Source: an uncultured Gammaproteobacteria bacterium
GTDB lineage: Bacteria > Pseudomonadota > Gammaproteobacteria > Steroidobacterales > JABDMI01
DNA: 5,320 bases
NCBI GenBank assembly: GCA_938039225.1
Contig: CALHVH010000247.1
Location: forward strand, 1-5,320
Direction of reading: 5' to 3'
The translations under genes and the position numbers were made by a program. The notes below the pieces were generated by a model. The model saw only the letters and a list, made by a program, of their open reading frames with translations. It made no database searches and was not told where the DNA came from. Of this stretch, positions 1 to 5,320 are shown one piece after another; the first letter of the stretch is position 1; the number at the start of each line of letters is the position of its first letter.

Positions 1-784
1 TCGTACCACGATTTCCCATTTTATGATTTAAGCCAGCAAGAGCAACATTATTTTTCTCTCCAAGACTACCATCAGGGTTTACTCTATATTTAGGTACTAG
101 AAATAAGGATATGCCTTTTACGCCTGGTGGGCTCCCTGGGATTTTTGCTAATACCATATGTATGATATTTTCTGAAATTTCCTGCTCTCCGCCGGAAATC
201 CACATCTTGGTACCAGTAATTTTATAATGACCTGAATCTGTTAATTCGGCCTTAGTTCGAATGTCAGATAATGAAGAGCCAGCCTGTGGCTCAGATAAAC
301 ACATGGTTCCAAACCACTCACCATTGATTAGCTTATCTAAATAAATATCTTTAAGTGCCTGGCTACCACAGGTATTAAGCATGTTTGCATTAGCGCCAGT
401 CAAAAATGCATAACCTATTAATGGGCCATTGGCACAAGTAAACATGCCAGTTATAATCTGATAAACCACCCAAGGTAATTGCAAACCACCAACATCATAA
501 TCAAAACCAGCTGCAAATAGACCCGCTTCTTTATAAGCATCTAATGCTTCTTTGACTTCAGGGATGATATGAACTTTATGACCATCAAAGCTTGGTTCAT
601 TAGCATCTAATTTTGCAGCGATGGGTAAAAATTTTTCTTCCGCAATTTGCTGTGCCGTGTCCAAAATTGCGGTGATAGTTTCTTTATCGTAATCAGCGTA
701 ACGTTGGCTCTTAAGAACACTCTCAAGATCTAACATTTCATACATTAAGAAATCCATGTCTCTACGGTTTACTATCATTGACAT
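1..784 (-). CDS. Acyl-CoA dehydrogenase, N-terminal part (runs off left edge)
   Basis: Flavoenzyme expected to oxidise an acyl-CoA to the 2-enoyl-CoA in the cytoplasm, passing electrons to ETF. The reverse strand is open from an ATG at 784-782 to the window edge, giving 261 codons. Residues 1-60 are the helical N-terminal extension seen in the large (about 600-residue) subfamily. Residues 86-155 fit the N-terminal alpha domain. The FAD/substrate motif is MCLSEPQAGSS (161-171), followed by TGTKMWISGGEQ (190-201) in the middle beta domain. The usual Asp of the first family signature is Ser here. The C-terminal FAD domain and catalytic Glu lie outside the window, so neither can be checked. An AAGG (792-795) lies 7 bases before the first ATG and favours it over the second ATG at 778. 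The large subfamily includes DmdC (3-methylmercaptopropionyl-CoA dehydrogenase) as well as general fatty acyl-CoA enzymes, so the substrate is not assignable. It is transcribed divergently from the gene at 933. Confidence 0.93.
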   Translation of the reverse strand, partial: MSMIVNRRDMDFLMYEMLDLESVLKSQRYADYDKETITAILDTAQQIAEEKFLPIAAKLDANEPSFDGHKVHIIPEVKEALDAYKEAGLFAAGFDYDVGGLQLPWVVYQIITGMFTCANGPLIGYAFLTGANANMLNTCGSQALKDIYLDKLINGEWFGTMCLSEPQAGSSLSDIRTKAELTDSGHYKITGTKMWISGGEQEISENIIHMVLAKIPGSPPGVKGISLFLVPKYRVNPDGSLGEKNNVALAGLNHKMGNRGT

Positions 785-818
785 AATTGAACCTTGCGAT
801 AAATAATTTTAAGTGAGT

Positions 819-848
819 TTATAAGTGACATTATAGGCTATTAGTCAA
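819..848 (-). promoter_or_regulatory. Candidate sigma-70-type promoter for the acyl-CoA dehydrogenase gene
   Basis: On the minus strand, TTGACT (848-843) is a 5/6 match to the -35 consensus. It is followed after 18 bases by TTATAA (824-819), or after 19 bases by TATAAA (823-818). An exact TATAAT also occurs at 835-830, but only 7 bases after TTGACT, so it would need another -35; no good match sits at the right distance. Transcription would begin about 25-45 bases upstream of the start codon. The elements are read directly; promoter function is inferred. Confidence 0.4.
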
Positions 849-849
849 A

Positions 850-859
850 ACATATATGT
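850..859. repeat. Perfect 10-bp palindrome ACATATATGT
   Basis: ACATATATGT equals its own reverse complement. It lies just upstream of the minus-strand TTGACT element, between the two divergent promoters, which is a usual place for an operator. In such AT-rich DNA a palindrome of this length can arise by chance, and it matches no regulator site that I recognise with confidence. Confidence 0.35.
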
Positions 860-870
860 CGTATACTCGC

Positions 871-900
871 TATAAGCTCAAGTAATTCAAGAGCTTTATA
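871..900. repeat. Imperfect inverted repeat in the divergent promoter region
   Basis: The left arm TATAAGCTC (871-879) and right arm GAGCTTTATA (891-900) are complementary apart from one extra base in the right arm. They enclose an 11-base spacer. The core AAGCTC/GAGCTT arms are exact (874-879 and 891-896). The right arm overlaps the plus-strand TATAAT at 897-902, so a protein bound here could block that promoter. The repeat lies upstream of the likely start sites in both directions, so an operator is more likely than an RNA hairpin. Function is inferred. Confidence 0.45.
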
Positions 901-902
901 AT
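897..902 (+). promoter_or_regulatory. Candidate -10 element for the plus-strand gene pair
   Basis: Exact TATAAT, 30 bases before the ATG at 933, which would give a leader of roughly 25 bases. No good -35 hexamer lies 16-18 bases upstream: that position is filled by the left arm of the inverted repeat. The promoter may therefore be weak or activator-dependent. Confidence 0.4.
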
Positions 903-932
903 TAAAATTCACTAAACTGATAGGATAAACCT

Positions 933-1142
933 ATGGCAAAAATGATTAGAGTTACTCAAGCTGCTGGTGCCGTTACCTCTACTTCTGATGATGAAATAAT
1001 CTTACTTAATGCGGACAAAATTATCAGAATAGATGACACGGATGAAAACTATGCTGGCGACTGTAGAATCTTATTAAGTGATGGATCAGCGGTATATGTC
1101 ACAGAATCACAAAATGCACTTTTTGAAATAATTAATCAGTAA
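933..1142 (+). CDS. Small FlbD/SwrD-like protein, 69 residues
   Basis: A short protein of unknown function. AGGA at 922-925, 7 bases before the ATG, is a good ribosome binding site and supports a real gene. The pattern MIRVTQ (4-9), then LNADKIIRID (25-34), then CRILLSDGSAVYVTES (44-59), then a short helix, follows the layout of the FlbD/SwrD family. That family reads MI-x-[VL]-T-x, LN-x-D-x-I-x-x-I, an I-x-L-x-[DN]G strand and V-x-E-S, in about 60-70 residues. Those proteins are linked to flagella, but no flagellar gene is visible here. This copy also has an acidic, Ser/Thr-rich stretch (about 15-22) in the first loop. It has no signal peptide or membrane segment, so it is probably cytosolic. 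It ends 6 bases before the PhyH-type gene and is probably co-transcribed with it, which hints at a linked role. The coding call is firm; the family link is by eye only. Confidence 0.75.
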   Translation: MAKMIRVTQAAGAVTSTSDDEIILLNADKIIRIDDTDENYAGDCRILLSDGSAVYVTESQNALFEIINQ

Positions 1143-1148
1143 GTTCTT

Positions 1149-1904
1149 ATGTTATCGAAAGCCCAAATCCAGCAATTTAAAATTGATGGATACTTACGTT
1201 TACCGCAAGTTATATCTAGTCAAAGACTTGAACGACTAAGAGCAAAAACAACAGAGCACCTAAACAATCGAATCGCACCATTCGAATTAGAAGCGCGTGT
1301 GAATTACCCTGGAGCACCCAAATCTGAACAAGCAGAAGGTGGCGATACCATCAGACGTTTATTGGGTGCGTATCAAAGAGATAAAATTTATCAAGAGCAT
1401 GCTTTAACTAAAACCGTTACTCAGGGGATTAAAGATATTCTCAAATGCCAAACACTGTATTTAAACCCGAGTCATCACAATTGCATCATGACTAAGCAGC
1501 CAGAGTTTAGCTCAAAAACCTTATGGCATAGAGATACTCGTTATTGGCATTTCAGCAATAAATACCTTATAAATTCGTGGATAGCCTTAGGTGCTGAAAA
1601 AGTTGAAAATGGTGCAATGAGTATTTTGCCCGGGTCCCATCGTTGGGATGTAGAAGACGACGCTTTAGATGAAAATCAATTTTTAAAAACCGATCATCCG
1701 TATAACCAACAGCGGTTAAACACTGCAAGATTAGTGGAATTAGATGCTGGTGATATTCTGTTATTTAGTGCTCACTGCTTTCATGCCGCCGGGAACAACC
1801 AAACAAGCAATAGTAAGTTCTCACTAGTATTTACATATCATGCAGATACAACTCAAGCCCTTGAAGACACCCGATCAGCTTTTCAAACACCAATCGAAGT
1901 TTAG
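1149..1904 (+). CDS. Phytanoyl-CoA dioxygenase (PhyH) family Fe(II)/2-oxoglutarate oxygenase
   Basis: Predicted cytosolic non-haem iron oxygenase of 251 residues, a normal length for bacterial PhyH proteins, that would hydroxylate an unidentified substrate while converting 2-oxoglutarate to succinate and CO2. The N-terminus has the family's FKIDGYLRLPQV (10-21). The iron ligands are H127 and D129 in TLWHRDTRYW (124-133), and H212 in AHCFHAAGNN (208-217). The loop NGAMSILPGSHRW (154-166) is highly typical. The family's 2-oxoglutarate-binding Arg lies 11 residues after the distal His; here that position is K223. The substrate cannot be named: characterised relatives act on phytanoyl-CoA, ectoine and many secondary metabolites. 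The start is 6 bases after the preceding stop and lacks a clear Shine-Dalgarno sequence, so translation may be coupled to the upstream small gene. Its stop codon directly abuts that of the convergent DegV gene. Confidence 0.92.
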   Translation: MLSKAQIQQFKIDGYLRLPQVISSQRLERLRAKTTEHLNNRIAPFELEARVNYPGAPKSEQAEGGDTIRRLLGAYQRDKIYQEHALTKTVTQGIKDILKCQTLYLNPSHHNCIMTKQPEFSSKTLWHRDTRYWHFSNKYLINSWIALGAEKVENGAMSILPGSHRWDVEDDALDENQFLKTDHPYNQQRLNTARLVELDAGDILLFSAHCFHAAGNNQTSNSKFSLVFTYHADTTQALEDTRSAFQTPIEV

Positions 1905-2837
1905 CTAAGCCATGGTGGCATAGGCTAAAGAAAAGGTTCCGGGACCTAAATTAATACCAGCCGTAATACTCATTACAGACATAGTATGTTCTATATTATG
2001 CTTATTGGCATACTCAATTAAGGCTTGGTAATCTTTTCTTGAGGTAATTTCTTTGGGATTGCCTGAAAAACTCATGCAAATTATTGGCACTAATAAGCCC
2101 TCATCAATCGCATTTTTAGCTTGTGCTAGTAATTTTGAAACAGCTTGGTCAAAACCCTTGGCCTTATCGTGAATCTTTGTTTCACCTTGATTAGCCGAAC
2201 TAATTGGCTTTATATTTAAGGTTTTAGCTAAGAAGTATTTGGTCGCAGTGAGCTGTTTATCGCCCTTTTTTCTGGCTACATTTCGTAAATAATACAAATC
2301 ATTTGGCACTAAAAAGCCATGTGTGTGTTTAGCAATTTTATCAATGTAAGATCGCCATTTATCAAAAGAGATGATTTTTTCTCTCTTTAGGCGGGCAGCT
2401 TCGTAAGCAATGACTGCCTCACCAGTAAATAAATTGGTGCTATCAATAACTCTTAAGGCGAATGAGCCTTTTAAACCCGCATCTCTGCGTTTTTGTCTGT
2501 ATCCACTTAATATACCAAAAGACGCTTTGGTCGCATTTTCGAATACTGGACTACGATTTTTTGTCATGGTAATCACTAGTACACGATCATACTTTAAGAC
2601 CAGCTCATCCAGAAACCAATTACTTATTCGCTTCACGCTCATTGAACTGGTTTCGCCTTCTAAATCCTTTTCTTCAAGATATTTTTTGTAGAAGGTTTGT
2701 GTTGCAACAGGATCTCGGGTGTCAATAAACTCGCCATCTTTAAATTTAAGACTGACCGGCATGATTTGTATGTCGTTTTCTTTGATGAATGATTCTGGTA
2801 AATCGCAAGATGAACAAACAACAATTCCTATTCGCAT
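1905..2837 (-). CDS. DegV family protein (predicted fatty-acid-binding)
   Basis: DegV/FakB-type cytosolic protein; characterised members hold a fatty acid for phosphorylation by the kinase FakA. From the preferred ATG it has 310 residues. The first strand MRIGIVVCSSCDLP begins at residue 1. The second motif, GETSSMSV (61-68), stands where many members have T-S-Q-P-S. The third, TKNRSPVFENATKASF (92-107), replaces the SGTYQSA region. VIDSTNLFTGEA (130-141), the partner of the D-T-L-x-x-L-x-x-G-G-R-I segment (PNDLYYLRNVARKKGDK, 178-194), LNIKPI (207-212) and the closing GINLGPG (294-300) complete the fold. The His of the common G-T-H-x-GPG ending is Asn here. An in-frame GTG at 2882 would add 15 residues but lacks a ribosome binding site; AAAAG (2847-2851) lies 9 bases before the chosen ATG, and the family fold starts there. 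No FakA kinase is visible. The gene may be the last of the SulP/stress-protein operon, since I found no terminator in the gap. Confidence 0.9.
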   Translation of the reverse strand: MRIGIVVCSSCDLPESFIKENDIQIMPVSLKFKDGEFIDTRDPVATQTFYKKYLEEKDLEGETSSMSVKRISNWFLDELVLKYDRVLVITMTKNRSPVFENATKASFGILSGYRQKRRDAGLKGSFALRVIDSTNLFTGEAVIAYEAARLKREKIISFDKWRSYIDKIAKHTHGFLVPNDLYYLRNVARKKGDKQLTATKYFLAKTLNIKPISSANQGETKIHDKAKGFDQAVSKLLAQAKNAIDEGLLVPIICMSFSGNPKEITSRKDYQALIEYANKHNIEHTMSVMSITAGINLGPGTFSLAYATMA

Positions 2838-2951
2838 AGATAACAACTTTTCTTTGAGTGAAGATTTAGCTATAGTAACCACAATTGAAAAATTAATAAA
2901 GTCACTTTCAATATTTAATTCTATGGATCTAAGTTTTTAACAACTACCCGT
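2838..2951 (-). other. Gap between stress-protein and DegV genes, no clear terminator
   Basis: AT-rich 114-base gap, or 69 bases if the DegV GTG start at 2882 is used. It holds a 7-bp inverted repeat, ATTGAAA (2884-2890) and TTTCAAT (2906-2912), around a 15-base loop. The stem is AT-only apart from one G-C pair, so it is too weak to be called a terminator. A TACTAT (2877-2872, minus strand) could be a -10 element for a leader of about 25 bases before the DegV ATG, but no good -35 accompanies it. Read-through from the upstream operon is the simplest reading. Confidence 0.35.
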
Positions 2952-3821
2952 TTATCTTAGTAATAATAATGGTCGCTGTGTTCTTTCTAACATTTTTCCC
3001 GTGAAGCTACCTAATAGAATATCTCTAATACGGTGATGGCTAAATGCTCCCATCATGATCATATCTAAATCATGTTCTTGTCGATACGTCACAATAGCAT
3101 CATCAACTTTTCCAGTGAGTGTTGAACTTACCACTTCAACGCCTGTGCTTGTTAATATACTTTTTGCTTTTGCTAGTAAGTCAGTAGATTCTTTTGGATT
3201 GTCGGATACATTGACTAAATGACACACTATATTTTTGAACAAAGGACTGGATGCAACCATATTCACTGCCTTGACTGATGCTTCATTCCCATTATAGGCA
3301 AGTAAAACACTTTTAGGCTGTGTAAAGACTTTGTTAACCACTAATATGGGTTTGTGTAGGGAACGAATAACCGTTTCCAAACGTGCACTATGACCACTGC
3401 TCTCATCATCATGAGTTTCTCCACGGACACCTAAAACTAAAACACGAATTTCTTGTTCCAGTTCAACTAAAGATTCACTTAAACTACCGTGTCTTTGTTG
3501 ACTTATGATCTCTGGCACATCATTCTTTTCAGCGCGTTCTTTTGCAGCTGCTAACATGATTTGGCCTTTTTTAATCAAAAGCTTACCTCGGCTTTGCTCG
3601 ATTTGTGTCAGCTCTTCTAAAAGTTCACTGCGAGCACCTAAACCAATTGAACCACTAAGATTAGCAACTGCAGGTAAATGACGATGTTCAATCGTGTGCA
3701 AAAACTTGAGTGGTTTTTGAACGGTTTTTGCAATCCAAGCTGAGTAATCACAAACAGCTTCACTGAAATTAGAGCCGTCTATGCAAGCAAGTACAAATTT
3801 CCCCGGTATATCTTGAATCAT
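2952..3821 (-). CDS. Universal stress protein with two tandem UspA domains
   Basis: Cytosolic UspA-superfamily protein of 289 residues, about twice a single-domain Usp. Domain 1 spans about 7-163 and opens with KFVLACIDGSNFSEAV. Domain 2 spans about 169-289 and opens with KSVLLAYNGNEASVKAV. The nucleotide-loop pattern G-x2-G-x9-G-[ST] is changed in both. Domain 1 has G131-x2-G134-x8-G143-H144. Domain 2 has G258-x2-S261-x9-G271-S272 and ends in RPLLLLR. Domain 2 is the better candidate for ATP binding. The reading frame extends upstream to an ATG at 3896, but this start is preferred: GGAGG lies 8 bases before it, and the extra 25 residues would overlap the SulP gene and are not Usp-like. The start is one base after the SulP stop, so the two are almost certainly one operon and translationally coupled. 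A regulatory or stress-linked role with the transporter is inferred. Confidence 0.93.
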   Translation of the reverse strand: MIQDIPGKFVLACIDGSNFSEAVCDYSAWIAKTVQKPLKFLHTIEHRHLPAVANLSGSIGLGARSELLEELTQIEQSRGKLLIKKGQIMLAAAKERAEKNDVPEIISQQRHGSLSESLVELEQEIRVLVLGVRGETHDDESSGHSARLETVIRSLHKPILVVNKVFTQPKSVLLAYNGNEASVKAVNMVASSPLFKNIVCHLVNVSDNPKESTDLLAKAKSILTSTGVEVVSSTLTGKVDDAIVTYRQEHDLDMIMMGAFSHHRIRDILLGSFTGKMLERTQRPLLLLR

Positions 3822-3822
3822 A

Positions 3823-5316
3823 TTAATGTCCTCCAAGGGCAAGTTCAGCGGCTTCTGGCTTATCATGTACACCAAATCTATCCACCATAGTTTCACTTGC
3901 TTTGTTTAAGCCAATAACTTCAACTTCGGCACCTTCGCGTCTAAACTTAATGACTGTTTTGTCTAAAGCTGCAACCGCAGATATATCCCAAAAGTGAGCT
4001 CTAGTTAAATCAATAACAACTTTTTCAACAACATCTTTAAAATTAAAATACTCTACAAATTTAGAGGATGAATTAAAAAATACTTCGCCAAACACTTTAT
4101 AAGTATGCGTTCTCTTCTCTTCATCTTTAATTAACTCGACATCCATATAACGGCTTACCTTTCGAGCAAAGAATAATGCAGCTAATAACACACCTACAAA
4201 TACACCATAAGCTAGATTATGTGTATGAACAACCACTAAGACCGTAACCAGCATAACTAAGGTACTAGATTTTGGATTGGTCTTGATGTTTTTAATTGAT
4301 TTCCAATCAAAAGTACCAATAGATACCATAATCATCACAGCGACCAAAGCTGCCATGGGTATCTGAGCAACCCAATCATTTAAAAATACCACCATGATCA
4401 GTAAAACTACTCCAGCAACCATGGTGGACAAACGCCCTCGACCGCCAGATTTAACGTTAATTACGGATTGACCAATCATTGCACAACCTGCCATACCACC
4501 CATAAAGCCTGTGGCCACATTGGCAAGTCCTTGACCCTTACATTCACGGTTTTTATCGCTTGGTGTATCCGTTAAGTCATCAACGATTGTTGCCGTCATC
4601 AAAGATTCCAATAAACCAACGACTGCAAGTGCCATTGAGTACGGGAAGATAATCATCAAAGTATTAAAATTTAAAGGGACGTCTGGCCACAAAAATACTG
4701 GAAGAGTGTCGGGTAAATCTCCCATGTCACCAACAGTACGAATCGGTAAATCCATTACAATCGCTACTATGCTCAGTAATACAATCGTTACTAGTGGTGA
4801 TGGAATAACATTTCCAATTTTAGGAATATACGGAAATAAATAAATAATGCCTAAACCAGCTGCTGTCATTGCATACACATGCCAGGTTACACTGGTCAGT
4901 TCAGGTAATTGGGCGACAAAAATCAAAATGGCTAAGGCATTAACAAAACCAGTCACCACTGAACGGGATACAAAGCTCATCAAACTCCCAAGCTTCATAT
5001 AACCCATTAGCATCTGGATAATACCGGTTAATACAGTCGCAGCTAGCAAATATTCTAAGCCCTGGTCTTTCACTAAGGTCACCATCAATAAGGCCATGGC
5101 TCCGGTAGCAGCAGAAATCATACCGGGACGTCCACCGACAATAGCTGTAATCACGGCGATAGAGAACGAGGCGTATAGCCCCACCTTTGGATCAACGCCT
5201 GCAATAATTGAAAAAGCGATGGCTTCTGGGATTAAAGCCAAGGCAACGACCAGTCCCGCGAGAACATCACCGCGCACATTGCCAAACCAATCGCGTTTGG
5301 TAGAAGAAAACAACAT
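3823..5316 (-). CDS. SulP family inorganic anion transporter with STAS domain
   Basis: Inner-membrane SulP/SLC26 transporter, predicted to carry sulfate or bicarbonate. It has 497 residues, somewhat short beside BicA-type proteins (about 560). The family opening DVLAGLVVALALIPEA (17-32) and AGVDPKVGLYASF (39-51) is followed by hydrophobic segments at about 65-82, 88-106, 118-136, 147-163, 172-190, 218-246, 298-312, 317-336, 350-364 and 367-385, fitting the 7+7 inverted-repeat fold. The region LLESLMTATIVDD (235-247) holds the conserved Glu (E237). GGMAGCAMIGQSVIN (273-287) then SGGRGRLS (290-297) match the family motif. A cytosolic STAS domain (about 405-490) has KVVIDLTRAHFWDISAV (432-448); its Ser at 446 sits near the site phosphorylated in anti-sigma-factor antagonists. 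The start is a family-typical distance from the first helix, but only 4 bases of upstream sequence are visible, so the frame could continue past the edge and no promoter can be judged. The substrate cannot be decided from sequence alone. Confidence 0.94.
   Translation of the reverse strand: MLFSSTKRDWFGNVRGDVLAGLVVALALIPEAIAFSIIAGVDPKVGLYASFSIAVITAIVGGRPGMISAATGAMALLMVTLVKDQGLEYLLAATVLTGIIQMLMGYMKLGSLMSFVSRSVVTGFVNALAILIFVAQLPELTSVTWHVYAMTAAGLGIIYLFPYIPKIGNVIPSPLVTIVLLSIVAIVMDLPIRTVGDMGDLPDTLPVFLWPDVPLNFNTLMIIFPYSMALAVVGLLESLMTATIVDDLTDTPSDKNRECKGQGLANVATGFMGGMAGCAMIGQSVINVKSGGRGRLSTMVAGVVLLIMVVFLNDWVAQIPMAALVAVMIMVSIGTFDWKSIKNIKTNPKSSTLVMLVTVLVVVHTHNLAYGVFVGVLLAALFFARKVSRYMDVELIKDEEKRTHTYKVFGEVFFNSSSKFVEYFNFKDVVEKVVIDLTRAHFWDISAVAALDKTVIKFRREGAEVEVIGLNKASETMVDRFGVHDKPEAAELALGGH
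3828..3834 (-). promoter_or_regulatory. Strong ribosome binding site for the stress-protein gene, inside the SulP 3' end
   Basis: GGAGGAC on the minus strand is formed by the last Gly-Gly-His codons of the SulP gene. Its GGAGG core is 8 bases before the ATG at 3821-3819. It fixes the stress-protein start and points to coupling by terminating or re-initiating ribosomes. Confidence 0.8.
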
Positions 5317-5320
5317 AGTT

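Larger units (their letters stand above)
785..932. promoter_or_regulatory. Divergent intergenic region carrying promoters for both flanking genes
   Basis: This 148-base, very AT-rich gap separates two divergent start codons, so it must hold the promoter of the acyl-CoA dehydrogenase gene (minus) and that of the small-protein/PhyH unit (plus). It contains candidate -10 and -35 elements in both directions, a 10-bp palindrome and an imperfect inverted repeat, listed separately. No additional ORF or RNA gene was seen. Confidence 0.7.

Noticed and set aside
785..932. FadR- or PsrA-like operator for fatty acid control
   Set aside because: I searched by eye for these regulator consensus patterns and found none convincing; the repeats present do not match them.
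2410..2691. Plus-strand open frame of 93 codons
   Set aside because: Lies wholly antisense to the DegV gene, has no family resemblance, and is best explained as a shadow of the real frame.
2838..2882. GTG start at 2882 adding 15 residues to DegV
   Set aside because: No ribosome binding site precedes it, and the DegV fold begins at the internal ATG at 2837. It stays possible, because the site before that ATG is also weak.
2884..2912. Inverted repeat ATTGAAA/TTTCAAT as a terminator after the stress-protein gene
   Set aside because: The stem is only 7 bp with a single G-C pair and a 15-base loop, with no following U-tract of convincing length.
2719..2940. Plus-strand open frame of 73 codons
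   Set aside because: Mostly antisense to the DegV N-terminal region, with no recognisable domain; a shadow frame running into the AT-rich gap.
3822..3896. Upstream extension of the stress-protein frame to an ATG at 3896
   Set aside because: The extra 25 residues overlap the SulP coding region and are unlike Usp proteins, while the ATG at 3821 has an excellent GGAGG site.

Overview
The window looks like a housekeeping stretch of an AT-rich gammaproteobacterial chromosome, possibly marine. That guess rests on the base composition, the gene families, and a DegV subtype and SulP/universal-stress-protein pair that I associate with such bacteria. No diagnostic marker such as rRNA is present, so the taxonomy is only inferred. 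I see no tRNA, rRNA, CRISPR array, insertion sequence or phage gene.

Layout: (1) bases 1-784, minus strand, hold the N-terminal 261 residues of a large acyl-CoA dehydrogenase that runs off the left edge. (2) Bases 785-932 are a divergent intergenic region with candidate promoters on both strands, a 10-bp palindrome and a longer imperfect inverted repeat. (3) Bases 933-1904, plus strand, hold a two-gene unit: a 69-residue protein resembling the small FlbD/SwrD family, then, 6 bases later, a phytanoyl-CoA dioxygenase (PhyH)-type Fe(II)/2-oxoglutarate oxygenase. (4) Bases 1905-5316, minus strand, hold three genes which, in transcription order, are a SulP anion transporter with a C-terminal STAS domain, a tandem-domain universal stress protein and a DegV-family lipid-binding protein. 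The PhyH and DegV genes meet tail to tail with no base between their stop codons.

How the genes may work together: the SulP and stress-protein genes are separated by one base, and the stress-protein ribosome binding site lies inside the last SulP codons, so the two products are probably made together. The stress protein may act as an ATP-linked partner of the anion (bicarbonate or sulfate) transporter. DegV may be read through from this operon or may have its own weak promoter. The acyl-CoA dehydrogenase, PhyH-type oxygenase and DegV all belong to families linked to fatty acids, but nothing in the sequence proves a shared pathway.

No clear new multi-gene system is visible. The points most worth a second look are the FlbD-like small protein outside any visible flagellar context, the lysine at the expected 2-oxoglutarate-binding arginine of the PhyH protein, the altered DegV motifs, and the repeats in the divergent promoter region.
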